Assembly: GCF_000967965.1 (NCBI RefSeq)
Contig: NZ_LACC01000011.1
Coordinates: 536,891 to 600,890 of the forward strand
DNA from: Pseudomonas fluorescens
GTDB lineage: Bacteria; Pseudomonadota; Gammaproteobacteria; Pseudomonadales; Pseudomonadaceae
Direction: 5' to 3'
DNA: 64,000 bases
The notes beneath the pieces were generated by a model. The model was not told the DNA's origin. It worked only from the letters and a program-made list of their open reading frames with translations, and searched no databases. The position numbers and the translations under genes were made by a program. Shown one piece after another: positions 8,224 to 19,633 of the stretch. The first letter of the stretch is position 1, and each line of letters begins with the position of its first letter.

Positions 8224-8250
8224 AAAAGCCGCGCATTGCGCGGCTTTCTT
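8224..8250 (+). terminator. Rho-independent terminator after the antitoxin gene
   Basis: Stem AAAGCCGCGC with GCGCGGCTTT around ATT, then TCTT. It is almost identical to the terminator at 5806-5833. Confidence 0.8.
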
Positions 8251-8253
8251 GTT

Positions 8254-8330
8254 TGGTGGGCCCACACGGACTTGAACCGTGGACCAAAGGATTATGAGTC
8301 CTCTGCTCTAACCAACTGAGCTATAGGCCC
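8254..8330 (-). tRNA. tRNA-Ile2 (anticodon CAU)
   Basis: A 77-base tRNA with encoded CCA. The acceptor stem starts GGGCCTA and pairs with the 3' TGGGCCC. The D-arm is AGCTCAGTTGGTTAGAGC, the anticodon loop CTCATAA and the T-arm GGTTCAAGTCC. CAU could be elongator Met, but CTTTGGTCC after the anticodon stem and GGTTCAAGTCC follow E. coli ileX, so the CAU is probably read as lysidine-modified isoleucine (AUA). It marks the edge of the variable block. Confidence 0.85.
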
Positions 8331-8345
8331 TCAGTAGGTCGCGGA

Positions 8346-11300
8346 TTATAGCGACGGTTTTGCGACTGTGCTATCCGAAAAAGCCTTTACGGCTGTACGA
8401 AGAAACGTCGCGGCGAATTCGTCGGGGGGGAGGGGCAGGCTGACGATGTAGCCCTGGATTTGTTCACAGCCCTCGGCGGCGAGGAATTGTTGTTGCGCCT
8501 GGGTCTCGACCCCTTCGGCAATCACGGTGAATTGCATGCTGCGTCCGAGGGCGATGATGGCGCGTACGATGGCCGCATCGTGGGGGTCGTCGGGCAGGCC
8601 GCGGACGAAGGACTGGTCGATCTTGAGGATGTCCAGCGGCAGGCGCTTGAGGTAACTCAAGGACGAATAGCCGGTGCCGAAGTCATCGATGGCCAGTTGC
8701 ACGCCCAGTTGTTTGAGTTGATGCAGCACCGCCAGCGCCTCCTCTGCCTGGCTCATGATGAAGTTTTCGGTGATTTCCAGTTGCAGGAAGCCGGGGTTGA
8801 GGCCGTTGTCCTTGAGCAACTGTTCTATGCGGCCCACCAGGTTGGGTTGGCGCAGTTGGGCGCCGGCCAGGTTGACCGACAGCGGGCCGGGACTTTCGTA
8901 CAGCCTGTGCCATTCGGCCATCTGCCGGCAGGCGGTTTCCAGGACCCAGTCGCCGATTTGCAGGATCATGCCGTTTTCTTCGGCCAGCGGGATGAAGTGT
9001 TCCCGCGGCACGTCGCCAAAAGTCGGGTGGTGCCAGCGGATCAGGGCTTCGGCGCCGACCAGACTGTAGTCTTCGAGGCTGATTTTCGGTTGGTAGCACA
9101 GGTGCAACTCGTTGCGTTCGATGGCGCGGCGCAGTTCGTGTTCCAGTGCCACGCGCTCGCTGGCTTGGGCGGTGAGGTCGCGGGTGTAGCTTTCGACACG
9201 GTTGCGGCCCTTGGCCTTGGAGCGGTACATCGCGGCGTCGGCGTTCTTGATCAGTGTGGCAACGTCGCAGCCATCCTTCGGATAGAGGCTGGTGCCGATG
9301 CTGGCGCTGATGAAAAACTCGTGTTCGCCGGCCTGGAACGGCGCGGCGAAACAGTTGAGCAGTTTATTGGCGATGTGGTCGGCATCGCTGGATTGTTGCA
9401 GGCCCGGCAGCAGGATAATGAACTCGTCACCTCCCAGGCGCGCCACGGTGTCGATGTCACGCAACTGCTCCTTGAGGCGCACGGCAATGCCCTTGAGCAG
9501 AAGGTCGCCGACCGGGTGGCCGAGGCTGTCGTTGATGTGCTTGAAGCGGTCGAGGTCGAGGAACAGCACTGCGCCCTGGCCGCCGTTTTCCTGCTGGCTG
9601 TTGAGCGCGGTCAGCAGGCGGCTTTCGAACAGCGTGCGGTTCGGCAGGCCGGTCAGCGGGTCGTGGTGCGCCTGGTAGTCGAGTTTGGCCTGCGCGTGCT
9701 TGAGGCTGGAAATGTCGGCGAACACCGCGACAAAGTGGGTGATGAACTTCTCCCGGTTGCGCACGGCACTGATGGTCAGCCAGCTCGGGTACAGCTCGCC
9801 ATTCTTGCGCCGGTTGGAGATCTCGCCTTGCCAGTGGCCTTCGGCGGTCAATTGGTGCCACATGGCCGCGTAGAACGCGCTGTCATGCAGGCCCGAGGCG
9901 AGCAGGCGCGGCGTGTGGCCCAAGGCTTCGCTTTCGCTGTAACCGGTGATTTCGGTGAACGCACGGTTGACCGCGCTGATGTGCTGTTGGGTATCGGTGA
10001 TCAATACGCCTTCGGCGGTGCTTTCGAACACGGTGGCGGCCTGTTGCAGTTTTTCCTGCATCAGGTGCCGATCGGTGATATCCCGGGCGATGGTCAGCAT
10101 GCAGTCTTCATCGCCAATCGGCAGCGGACGGCTGGACACTTCGCAGAGGCGGATCTGCCCGTCGCTGCGGCGGATATGGCAGCTGAAGTCGCGGACAAAA
10201 CCGTCCCGGTGCAGCAGGTCGAGCATTTGCTTGCGTTCATTGAGGTTGACCCAGATCCCCAGGTCCAGCGCCGAACGATCCACCGACATGGCGCTGTTGA
10301 AGCCGGTGATGCGGCTGAAACCGTCGTTGACCTCCAGCAGCAAGCCATCGCTTTGCCGCGACAGCAGCAATCCGTCGGGGGAAGCGTGGAAGGCCTTGGC
10401 GAACTTTTCTTCGGACGTTTGCAGCTGTTGCTGGGTTTCCTTGAGCTGGGTGATGTCCCGCACCACGACCACCAGCGCAGGTGTCATGTCGAGGTTAAAC
10501 GGTTCGGCGGAGATCAGGCCGGTAAACACCTGGCCGTTGCTGCGACGAAAGGGCATTTCCAGGTTGCGGATGCTGCCGGCCTGCAAGCGTTGCAACAGGC
10601 CCGGCCCAACACCGGGAATCCCCCAGATGTTCAGGTTGGTGGCGGTCTGGCCAATGACGTCCTCGGCCTTGAGGCCGATCTGTTCTTCGAACGCTTCGTT
10701 GACTTCCAGCAGGCAGCCGTCGCTCAGACGCGCAATCACCAGCATGTCCGGGCATTGCTGGAACACGGAAGCGAATTTCTGTTCCGACAGGCGTAGCGCT
10801 TCCTCGGTGCGCTTGGCGTCGGTGATATCGATCATCAACCCGCGCAGCACCGGCTCATGCCCGTGTTCGATCAGGCTGACGATATCGCGCACCCACAGAC
10901 AGCGGCCGTCGGCGGTGATCACCCGGTAATCGAGGCGGTGATCGCGCCCGGCCAGCACTTCGTGATCGCAGAAGGTCTGGGCGCGGGTCAGGTCGGCGGG
11001 GTGAATGATGTTGCGCCAGAAGCCCGGAATCAGCCAGTGGGACAGGGGATAACCGAGAAGGTCTTCGGCATGGGGCGATACATAGCTGTAGGTGAAGTCG
11101 GTGACTTTTGCTTCCCAGGCGATGGCCGACAGGCTCTCCACCAGGCCGCGGTAGTGGTATTCGCTGCTGCGCAGTTCCTGTTCAAGGTTGACCCGGCGAG
11201 CGATTTCCGAGCTCAAGCGGCGGTTGATGCGGATAACCACCGCCAGCACGGTAGTCAGCAGCAGCAATCCGGGCAGGCCATACACCAGCAGGTCATTCCA

Positions 11301-12092
11301 GAAAGTTCGATGATCGAGGACGTTGCCGACCCAATGCTCCTGAATGGCGCTGATTTCAGCGGGGCTCATGTCCGCCAGGACTTTGTCGAGAATGCCGACC
11401 AGCATCTTGTTGTCGCGGGGTACAGCCATGGCCAGTTGATAGCGATAGGGGGTTTCACCGCTGACATACAACCCATCGAGCTTGAGTTGGCGCAGTCCCC
11501 AGACGCTGGAAGCCAGATCGCCTACCACGGCGTCCACTTCGTCGGTGGCCAGCGCCTGTAGCGCCGAGCTGACGTTGGGCACCGCCACCAGGTTCAAGTC
11601 GGGATGGTGGCTGCGCAGCAGTTCGTGGGGGGCGTAGTTTTCCACCACGGCGATTTTCAGGCCGTACAGGTCTTTCAGGTTATGTGGCTGGGGGCCCCCG
11701 ACATGGGCCAGGATGACAATCGGAAAATCCAGATAGGGGCGAGTGAACGACAGGTATTTCTGGCGTTCAGGGGTCGACATGATGCCCGGCAGCAGGTCCA
11801 GTTTGCCCTTTTTGGCCTGTTCCAGGACGGCGGTCCAGCTCACCGGCTCGATGGGCGTGAGCCGGGTTGCCAGCCTTTTGCGGATGACCTCGATGTAATC
11901 CGCGGCAAGGCCCTGGTAGCGGCCCCCATCGTCACGAAACTCGAAGGGCGGCCACGACGCATCGACACCCAGGCGCAATTCCGGGTGAGCCGCCAGCCAG
12001 CTACGTTCTTCGTCAGTGAGAGTCAGCGCGCCAGCCGTTGCGGTCCAGGTCATCAGCGACAGCAAAAAAAGCACGGTCGGCAGTCTGGGCAT
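8346..12092 (-). CDS. Periplasmic-sensor PAS-GGDEF-EAL protein (c-di-GMP turnover)
   Basis: A large inner-membrane signalling protein of about 1248 residues. Start chosen at 12092, where MPRLPTVLFLLSLMTW opens a signal peptide, and not at the upstream 12218. Order: a bacterial solute-binding (SBP_bac_3) domain in the periplasm (about 25-250), one membrane helix (LLVYGLPGLLLLTTVLAVVI), three to four PAS modules, a diguanylate cyclase domain with intact RLGGDEF, and a phosphodiesterase domain with intact GAEALIRW and DDFGTGYSSL. Both catalytic halves look active, so net output depends on signals. The orthologous position, next to rpoD, is held by PA0575 in P. aeruginosa. The ligand of the periplasmic part is unknown, probably an amino acid or similar small molecule. 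Confidence 0.9.
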   Translation of the reverse strand: MPRLPTVLFLLSLMTWTATAGALTLTDEERSWLAAHPELRLGVDASWPPFEFRDDGGRYQGLAADYIEVIRKRLATRLTPIEPVSWTAVLEQAKKGKLDLLPGIMSTPERQKYLSFTRPYLDFPIVILAHVGGPQPHNLKDLYGLKIAVVENYAPHELLRSHHPDLNLVAVPNVSSALQALATDEVDAVVGDLASSVWGLRQLKLDGLYVSGETPYRYQLAMAVPRDNKMLVGILDKVLADMSPAEISAIQEHWVGNVLDHRTFWNDLLVYGLPGLLLLTTVLAVVIRINRRLSSEIARRVNLEQELRSSEYHYRGLVESLSAIAWEAKVTDFTYSYVSPHAEDLLGYPLSHWLIPGFWRNIIHPADLTRAQTFCDHEVLAGRDHRLDYRVITADGRCLWVRDIVSLIEHGHEPVLRGLMIDITDAKRTEEALRLSEQKFASVFQQCPDMLVIARLSDGCLLEVNEAFEEQIGLKAEDVIGQTATNLNIWGIPGVGPGLLQRLQAGSIRNLEMPFRRSNGQVFTGLISAEPFNLDMTPALVVVVRDITQLKETQQQLQTSEEKFAKAFHASPDGLLLSRQSDGLLLEVNDGFSRITGFNSAMSVDRSALDLGIWVNLNERKQMLDLLHRDGFVRDFSCHIRRSDGQIRLCEVSSRPLPIGDEDCMLTIARDITDRHLMQEKLQQAATVFESTAEGVLITDTQQHISAVNRAFTEITGYSESEALGHTPRLLASGLHDSAFYAAMWHQLTAEGHWQGEISNRRKNGELYPSWLTISAVRNREKFITHFVAVFADISSLKHAQAKLDYQAHHDPLTGLPNRTLFESRLLTALNSQQENGGQGAVLFLDLDRFKHINDSLGHPVGDLLLKGIAVRLKEQLRDIDTVARLGGDEFIILLPGLQQSSDADHIANKLLNCFAAPFQAGEHEFFISASIGTSLYPKDGCDVATLIKNADAAMYRSKAKGRNRVESYTRDLTAQASERVALEHELRRAIERNELHLCYQPKISLEDYSLVGAEALIRWHHPTFGDVPREHFIPLAEENGMILQIGDWVLETACRQMAEWHRLYESPGPLSVNLAGAQLRQPNLVGRIEQLLKDNGLNPGFLQLEITENFIMSQAEEALAVLHQLKQLGVQLAIDDFGTGYSSLSYLKRLPLDILKIDQSFVRGLPDDPHDAAIVRAIIALGRSMQFTVIAEGVETQAQQQFLAAEGCEQIQGYIVSLPLPPDEFAATFLRTAVKAFSDSTVAKPSL

Positions 12093-12184
12093 AACGGTCT
12101 CGTTATGGCTCGGGGGAATGTTTCGAGTGTAGACGGCTACAGGGAGGAGGGGGGAGGTGGGGAGATTTAATCTGTGCAAAGCAA

Positions 12185-12208
12185 AACCCCCGGCCTGGGC
12201 CGGGGGTT
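12185..12208 (-). terminator. Terminator after rpoD
   Basis: CCCCCGGCC pairs with GGCCGGGGG, followed on the minus strand by TTTTGC. It begins seven bases after the rpoD stop. Confidence 0.8.
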
Positions 12209-12214
12209 CTGTGA

Positions 12215-14062
<1,848 letters not shown>

Positions 14063-14129
14063 AACACCCTATCCACTGAAGGTCTTGGCGGGCAAAAAAC
14101 AAGCCGAGGATTATACCTGAGCTATGACC

Positions 14130-16097
14130 TCACGCGCCAGTTGAGGTCGGGTTTGATGCGGAAACATTGCGACTCAAGAGGTCGCGCAGTTGATTTTTCT
14201 CTTCGCTGGTCAATTCGCTTTGACGCGCTTTTCGCAGAAGTTGTTCCAGGTTTCGCTCGCGTTGGCGGGCTGACAAGCTAGTAATGGTGTCGAAAAACTG
14301 TTGTTCAAGGTTATCTCCATCAATCAGCCATTCCTTTTCTGCCAGGGCCTTGAGCAAACGGCCTTGTTCTGTGCCGTGCCAACGCGCAATCAGTTGAATT
14401 GAGTTTAGCTTGGGATTCTTCTGCACGGCTTCGAGCAGCGCCACCAGCAATTGCGTGTTGGTGTGATCCTCGGCGGCGAAGTGCCCGGCATCCTCGACTT
14501 TTTCGGCCAGTTGCGGGTGATGCAGCAACGTGCGCAAGGCGGCGAGGGTCGGCGGTTCTACGGCGGCGGGCACCCGTGGCGCGCGGGGTTGATCACGATC
14601 ACCGCCCCGTTTGCCATTCTTGTCCCACGGTTTCTTGTCCCATTTCTTGCCTCCTGCACCGGGTTTCTTCGGCGTCCATTCCTGCTGCGGCACATACATT
14701 TCCTGTGCCTGCGGCTGATGATAGTCGCTGTAATCGGGCATCGCGTCGTAATCGATGCCGGGGTCGTAGGCCGGCGGCGCTTCTTGCGGGGCGCTTTGTG
14801 CCAGCTGACTCACCGCTTCACCGCTCAGACCGGTGATTTCGCTCAGGCGTTGACGCATCAATATGCGCAGGTTGGCGCCCGGGACTTTGTCGATCAACGG
14901 CGCAGCGAGGGTGGCCATATGGGCCTTACCCTCAAGCGAGCGCGGGTCGGCTTCCTCCGTCAGTTGCTGGAAGAAGTAATCGGCCAGAGGCTGTGCGTGC
15001 TGGTTGATCCGTGCGCGGAAGGCATCGGTGCCTTCGGAGCGGACCAGGGTGTCCGGGTCTTCGCCTTCGGGCAGGAACAGAAAGCGTGCGCGACGACCGT
15101 CCTGCAGGCTCGAAAGTGTCGCCTCCAGTGCCCGCCATGCCGCATTGCGGCCGGCCTGGTCGCCGTCGAAGCAGAATAGAACGCTGGGCACGACGCGAAA
15201 CAGCCGCTTGAGGTGTTCCTCGCTGGTGGCGGTGCCCAGGGTCGCGACGGCATTGCGCAGGCCTTGCTGGGCCAGGGCAATGACGTCCATGTAACCCTCG
15301 ACGACGATGATCTCGTCGAGGTTGCGGTTGGTCTTGCGCGCTTCGTACAGGCCGTAGAGTTCCTGGCCTTTATGGAAAACCGGGGTTTCCGGGGAGTTCA
15401 GGTACTTCGGCTTGTCGTCGCCCAACACCCGGCCGCCGAAGGCGATGACGCGCCCGCGACTGTCGCGGATCGGAAACATCACGCGGTCGCGGAAGCGGTC
15501 GTAGCGTTTACCGCTTTCGGCGTTTTCGATCAACAGGCCGGCATCGATCATGGCTTTTTGTTGCAGGGTATCGCTGCTCAAGTGCTTGAACAGGTTGTCC
15601 CAGCCAGGAGGGGCAAAGCCCAGACCGAAGTCCCGGGCGATTTCGCCGGTCAGCCCGCGACCTTTCAGGTATTCCACGGCGGCCTTGCGCGATGGATGGC
15701 TTTTCAGGGCCTGGCGATAAAAGTCGGCAGCGGCGCTCAGTAGCGGATACAGCGGCGAATCGGTCGGCTGCCGCGGTTTGTGCGGCCGGCCGCTTTCTTC
15801 GCGGGGGATTTCCATGCCGGCGGCTTTGGCCAGTTCTTCGACAGCCTGGACGAAATCCAGGTTGTCGTGGTCCATGATGAAGCCGAGGGCGTTGCCACCA
15901 GCGCCGCAGCCGAAGCAGTAATAGAACTGCTTGTCGGGGCTGACGCTGAACGACGGAGTCTTTTCCTTGTGGAATGGGCAGCAGGCAGTGTGATTTTTGC
16001 CGGCTTTTTTCAGTTGCAGGCGCGAGCTGACCACGTCGACGATGTCGGTGCGGTTCAGAAGGTCGTCAATGAAGCTCTGGGGAATTAGCCCGGCCAT
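14130..16097 (-). CDS. dnaG: DNA primase
   Basis: A 655-residue primase that makes the RNA primers for replication. The CHC2 zinc finger uses C40, H43, C61 and C64. The TOPRIM core has VVEGYMDVIAL and FDGDQAGRNA, and the C-terminal helicase-binding domain follows a low-complexity linker (about 425-500, rich in P, Q, K, G). ATG 16097 (MAGLIPQSF) was preferred to the upstream ATG at 16157, because the zinc finger then sits at its usual distance from the N-terminus. It lies between rpsU and rpoD. Confidence 0.97.
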   Translation of the reverse strand: MAGLIPQSFIDDLLNRTDIVDVVSSRLQLKKAGKNHTACCPFHKEKTPSFSVSPDKQFYYCFGCGAGGNALGFIMDHDNLDFVQAVEELAKAAGMEIPREESGRPHKPRQPTDSPLYPLLSAAADFYRQALKSHPSRKAAVEYLKGRGLTGEIARDFGLGFAPPGWDNLFKHLSSDTLQQKAMIDAGLLIENAESGKRYDRFRDRVMFPIRDSRGRVIAFGGRVLGDDKPKYLNSPETPVFHKGQELYGLYEARKTNRNLDEIIVVEGYMDVIALAQQGLRNAVATLGTATSEEHLKRLFRVVPSVLFCFDGDQAGRNAAWRALEATLSSLQDGRRARFLFLPEGEDPDTLVRSEGTDAFRARINQHAQPLADYFFQQLTEEADPRSLEGKAHMATLAAPLIDKVPGANLRILMRQRLSEITGLSGEAVSQLAQSAPQEAPPAYDPGIDYDAMPDYSDYHQPQAQEMYVPQQEWTPKKPGAGGKKWDKKPWDKNGKRGGDRDQPRAPRVPAAVEPPTLAALRTLLHHPQLAEKVEDAGHFAAEDHTNTQLLVALLEAVQKNPKLNSIQLIARWHGTEQGRLLKALAEKEWLIDGDNLEQQFFDTITSLSARQRERNLEQLLRKARQSELTSEEKNQLRDLLSRNVSASNPTSTGA

Positions 16098-16526
16098 GGC
16101 GTTCTCGTCATCTGCGCTGAAAGGAGCCCGTAACGTACTGCGATCGAACGCGGTCATTGTTTGAGGCGCGCAAAGTGTGCGGCTCGACCAGTGTCGTCTG
16201 CGTAATCGTTGTCGGGAAGTGTATCTGCCGAAAATCCACTGACGTTAATGCCAATTCAGTATTCGATTGTTTGAAAGTGTTGCGCTGAATCCGCTGCGGC
16301 CAATCATAGGCCTCGGATAGCTCATCATCTGGCACGCAAGCAGGTGCCTTGGGCTGATCGTCGTGAGAGGAATCAGTGGGTGTGCTCGTCAGTAGCCTTG
16401 AAAGGCTCGTCAGAAAAGACGTGCACCGCTGGCAAAAGAGCCAGGTCTGACGCGGTGAAGCAGATTTGTCTCGGTCGCGTCTGCGGCTTCGACAGTGAAG
16501 CATCAAGCGTTTTACGCAAATGCCAT
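16098..16526. other. Long rpsU-dnaG intergenic region
   Basis: About 430 bases without a supported gene. A minus-strand ORF at 16108-16506 has odd composition and no recognisable domain, and I do not call it. The region probably carries dnaG transcription or processing signals of the rpsU-dnaG-rpoD unit. I could not place a convincing promoter. Confidence 0.4.
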
Positions 16527-16549
16527 AAGCCCGGCTGAGGGCCGGGCTT
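16527..16549 (-). terminator. Stem-loop after rpsU (possible attenuator)
   Basis: AAGCCCGGC pairs with GCCGGGCTT around a 5-base loop, 30 bases after the rpsU stop. There is no strong T-run after it, so partial read-through into dnaG is plausible, as known for the terminator between rpsU and dnaG in E. coli. Confidence 0.6.
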
Positions 16550-16578
16550 GGCAGAAGCTTGCTACGATCGTCTGTGTA

Positions 16579-16794
16579 TTAGTACAGACGAACGGCGCGG
16601 CGCTGTTCGCGCTGAACTTTCTTGGCGTGACGCTTAACAGCGGCTGCTGCTTTGCGCTTACGCTCAGAAGTTGGCTTCTCGTAAAATTCGCGGCTACGAA
16701 CTTCAGCCAGTACACCGGCTTTTTCGCAGGAGCGCTTGAAACGACGCAGAGCTACGTCGAAGGGTTCGTTCTCTTTTACTTTGACGGCTGGCAT
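16579..16794 (-). CDS. rpsU: 30S ribosomal protein S21
   Basis: A 71-residue very basic protein, [20 protein letters not shown] at the start and arginine/lysine-rich to the C-terminus, the standard length and sequence of bS21. It helps base pairing of mRNA leaders with the 16S rRNA 3' end. First gene of the macromolecular synthesis cluster and divergent from tsaD, with 199 bases between. Confidence 0.98.
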
Positions 16795-16993
16795 CCAGAG
16801 CTACCTTCATTCATTACCGGGGTCAACATCCTCGCGGCAAAAGAGCACTTGAAGACGTCGGTTTTTAAGGGTTGCGGATGTTAACCCCTCATCGCTCGGA
16901 ATGCAAAGCCTCTGATCGAAAACCGCTGGTCGGGGCATCACGCGACGACTATTATGCGCGCCTTCGAATTCAGCCTAAACAAGGCGCAAACCC

Positions 16994-18019
16994 ATGCTAG
17001 TACTGGGATTAGAAACCTCCTGCGACGAAACTGGTGTCGCATTATATGACAGTGAGCGCGGCCTGCTGGCCGACGCGCTGTTCAGTCAGATCGACCTGCA
17101 CCGCGCCTATGGTGGCGTGGTGCCGGAACTGGCTTCACGCGATCACGTCAAACGCATGCTGCCCTTGATTCGTCAGGTGCTGGCCGAGGCCGACTGCGTG
17201 CCGACCGAGATCGATGCGATCGCCTACACCGCGGGTCCTGGCCTGGTCGGTGCCTTGCTGGTTGGGGCTTCCTGCGCTCAGGCGCTGGCCTTTGCCTGGG
17301 GTATTCCGGCCCTCGGTGTGCATCACATGGAAGGCCATTTGCTGGCGCCGATGCTGGAGTCGCAACCGCCGGAATTTCCGTTCGTCGCTTTGTTGGTGTC
17401 GGGTGGTCATACGCAACTGGTTCAGGTCGACGGAATTGGCCAGTACACACTCCTGGGCGAGACCCTGGATGACGCTGCCGGCGAAGCATTCGACAAGACG
17501 GCCAAGATGATGGGCCTCAATTATCCGGGCGGACCGGAAATCGCTCGCATTGCAGAACAGGGCGTTGCAGGGCGTTTCGTCTTCCCGCGTCCGATGTGCG
17601 ACCGCCCGGGCCTGGATTTCAGCTTCAGTGGCCTGAAAACCTTTGCGTTGAACACCTGGCAACAGTGCGTCAGCGCCGGGGACGACAGCGAGCAAGCCCG
17701 TTGCGACATCTCGCTGGCGTTCCAGCAGGCCGTGGTGGAGACTTTGACCATCAAGTGCAAGCGTGCCCTGAAAGCCGCCGGTATGAAGCGCCTGGTGATT
17801 GCAGGGGGCGTTAGTGCCAACAAGGCGTTGCGCACGTCCCTGGAAAAAATGCTCGGCGACATGAAAGGCGATGTGTTTTATGCCCGTCCGCAGTTCTGTA
17901 CCGATAACGGCGCGATGATCGCCTTTGCCGGCTGCCAGCGCTTGCAGGCCGGTCAGCAGGAAAGTCTGGCGATCAGCGTGCAGGCGCGTTGGCCGATGGA
18001 GCAGTTGTCGGCGCTGTGA
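16994..18019 (+). CDS. tsaD: tRNA N6-threonylcarbamoyladenosine synthase subunit TsaD
   Basis: A 341-residue member of the Kae1/Qri7 (ASKHA) family that transfers the threonylcarbamoyl group to A37 of tRNAs reading ANN codons, working with TsaB and TsaE. Metal ligands H111 and H115 are in HMEGH, and a later aspartate is in [12 protein letters not shown]. The N-terminal signature is [11 protein letters not shown]. Standard length. It is divergent from rpsU, as in many gammaproteobacteria. Confidence 0.97.
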   Translation: MLVLGLETSCDETGVALYDSERGLLADALFSQIDLHRAYGGVVPELASRDHVKRMLPLIRQVLAEADCVPTEIDAIAYTAGPGLVGALLVGASCAQALAFAWGIPALGVHHMEGHLLAPMLESQPPEFPFVALLVSGGHTQLVQVDGIGQYTLLGETLDDAAGEAFDKTAKMMGLNYPGGPEIARIAEQGVAGRFVFPRPMCDRPGLDFSFSGLKTFALNTWQQCVSAGDDSEQARCDISLAFQQAVVETLTIKCKRALKAAGMKRLVIAGGVSANKALRTSLEKMLGDMKGDVFYARPQFCTDNGAMIAFAGCQRLQAGQQESLAISVQARWPMEQLSAL

Positions 18020-18042
18020 TGAGCGGTGCTCATGCCTGCCCT

Positions 18043-18612
18043 TTAAAAATGCCGTTCGCGCCCGGCAAACAGGTCGCGTAGATTGCCGCGATGACGCCAG
18101 ACGATCAGCCCGGTGAGCGTGCTCATGGGTAGCAGGGCGGCCGGTTCCTGCCAGGCCAGCAGCGGCAGGGTCAGCGGTGTGGCGATGAGGGCGGCCAGGG
18201 AGCTGGTGCGGGTCAGGTAGAACGTCAAGAGCCAGGTGCAGACCGCCAGAAGGGCGGCGGGCGGGTAGAGTCCCAGCAACATGCCGGCAGCGGTGGCGAC
18301 ACCCTTGCCGCCGCGAAAGCGAAAGTACAACGGAAACAGATGGCCGATGACGGCATAGACGCCGATCCAGGCCTGTTCCTGCTGCGAAAGGCCCGCAAGA
18401 CGCGCAATCAGTACCGGCAGCAGGCCTTTGCAAAGGTCGCCGAGCAGGGTCAGGATGGCGAGTTTCTTGCCGGCCAGGCGCAACATGTTGGTGGCACCGG
18501 CATTGCCCGAGCCACTCATTCGCGGATCGGGGTTACCGGTCAGGCGGCTGAGCAAAATGGCAAAGGACAGAGAGCCGAGCAGGTAGGCGAGGATCGCCAA
18601 TAACCAAAACAT
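18043..18612 (-). CDS. plsY: Acyl-phosphate:glycerol-3-phosphate acyltransferase
   Basis: A 189-residue inner-membrane protein with about five hydrophobic segments. It carries the PlsY signatures [11 protein letters not shown] and [12 protein letters not shown]. It transfers acyl groups from acyl-phosphate (made by PlsX) to glycerol-3-phosphate, the first step of phospholipid synthesis. Convergent with tsaD and divergent from folB. Confidence 0.96.
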   Translation of the reverse strand: MFWLLAILAYLLGSLSFAILLSRLTGNPDPRMSGSGNAGATNMLRLAGKKLAILTLLGDLCKGLLPVLIARLAGLSQQEQAWIGVYAVIGHLFPLYFRFRGGKGVATAAGMLLGLYPPAALLAVCTWLLTFYLTRTSSLAALIATPLTLPLLAWQEPAALLPMSTLTGLIVWRHRGNLRDLFAGRERHF

Positions 18613-18686
18613 GCTAACTATTCCGGGCGAGGACGCCCTGATTCTAACGGCGCATTGCGCCCTTGTCGTGTAGCGGAGAGAAGTGC

Positions 18687-19043
18687 TTGGACAGAGTGTT
18701 TATCGAGGGCCTGGAAGTCGACACGGTGATTGGTGCCTACGACTGGGAACGAGGCATCCGACAGTGCTTGCGTCTTGATCTGAGCTTCGCCTGGGATAAT
18801 CGCCCGGCCGCAGCCGGTGATGACCTGAGCCTGGCGCTCGACTACGCCAGTGTTTCCTCGCGCATCCAGGCGTTTGCCGAGCAGGCGCAGTTCCAGCTGG
18901 TGGAAACCTTTGCCGAGCGCCTGGTTGAAGTGCTGATGAGCGAATTCAAGATCACCTGGATGCGCCTGAAGCTGACTAAACCTGGCGCCATCCCGGCTGC
19001 CACCGGCGGTGTGGGCGTGGAGATCGAGCGCGGATGTCGCTGA
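18687..19043 (+). CDS. folB: Dihydroneopterin aldolase
   Basis: A 118-residue folate enzyme that converts dihydroneopterin to 6-hydroxymethyl-dihydropterin and glycolaldehyde. Family signature [20 protein letters not shown] at the N-terminus, and a conserved lysine in RLKLTKPGA. The start is the TTG at 18687, with GGAGAG eight to ten bases before. An upstream TTG at 18663 would add a tail without similarity. The stop overlaps folK by 10 bases, so translation is coupled. Confidence 0.95.
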   Translation: MDRVFIEGLEVDTVIGAYDWERGIRQCLRLDLSFAWDNRPAAAGDDLSLALDYASVSSRIQAFAEQAQFQLVETFAERLVEVLMSEFKITWMRLKLTKPGAIPAATGGVGVEIERGCR

Positions 19044-19552
19044 CTCAGGTGTACCTCGGGCTCGGTAGCAATATCGAGCGTGAAGCTCATTTGCGGGCGG
19101 GGCTCGACGCTTTGGCGGCGTTCCTTGTCGATATCCGCTGTTCGGCGGTGTTCGAAAGCCAGTCGGTGGGCATCAAGAGCGGGCCGTTCTTCAATTTCGT
19201 GGTGTCGGCGTATACCGATCTGCCGCTGATGGAGCTTGATCGTCGATTGAAGTTCATCGAGGCGGATAACGGTCGTTACGCGCCGGATCGCCGAGGTTTG
19301 CCGCTGGATATCGACGTGTTGTTGTTCGGTGACCTGGTGGGCAACTTCGATGGCTTGATCTTGCCGCGGGCAGAAATTCTGAAAAATGCGTTCGTTCTGT
19401 GGCCGTTGTCGTTGATAGCGCCGGATCGCGTGCACCCGGGTGCAGGCAAGAGCTTTGCGGCCTTGTGGGCTGAAGCACAGATTGATCAGGTGTTGGCGCC
19501 AGTGGCTTTCGAATGGCGCGGTGAGCAGCTGACACCTTCAGATTTGTTGTGA
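19034..19552 (+). CDS. folK: 2-amino-4-hydroxy-6-hydroxymethyldihydropteridine pyrophosphokinase
   Basis: A 172-residue HPPK that adds pyrophosphate from ATP to the FolB product. VYLGLGSNIERE at the N-terminus and the metal-binding RGLPLDIDVLLFG at about 93-105 are diagnostic. It overlaps folB, so both steps are translated together. It is followed by a REP pair. Confidence 0.96.
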   Translation: MSLTQVYLGLGSNIEREAHLRAGLDALAAFLVDIRCSAVFESQSVGIKSGPFFNFVVSAYTDLPLMELDRRLKFIEADNGRYAPDRRGLPLDIDVLLFGDLVGNFDGLILPRAEILKNAFVLWPLSLIAPDRVHPGAGKSFAALWAEAQIDQVLAPVAFEWRGEQLTPSDLL

Positions 19553-19564
19553 CCTTACTGATGT

Positions 19565-19629
19565 CTTCGCAAGCAGGCTCGCTCCCACAGGGTTAGCGTA
19601 AGTCTGTGGGAGCGGGCCTGCTCGCGAAG
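19565..19629. repeat. REP pair (inverted)
   Basis: Arms CTTCGCAAGCAGGCTCGCTC... and the inverted ...GAGCGGGCCTGCTCGCGAAG flank a 13-base centre. It fills the gap between the convergent folK and cca genes and could act as a bidirectional transcript end. Confidence 0.85.
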
Positions 19630-19633
19630 CTTT

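Noticed and set aside
8254..8330. tRNA-Met reading of the CAU anticodon gene
   Set aside because: The body resembles ileX-type tRNA-Ile2 more than elongator tRNA-Met, but this is not proven without identity-element scoring.
8460..10796. 778-codon plus-strand ORF opposite the GGDEF/EAL gene
   Set aside because: Antisense shadow of a clear catalytic gene with intact motifs.
16108..16506. 132-codon ORF between dnaG and rpsU
   Set aside because: No recognisable family and overlaps the dnaG start; treated as leader sequence.
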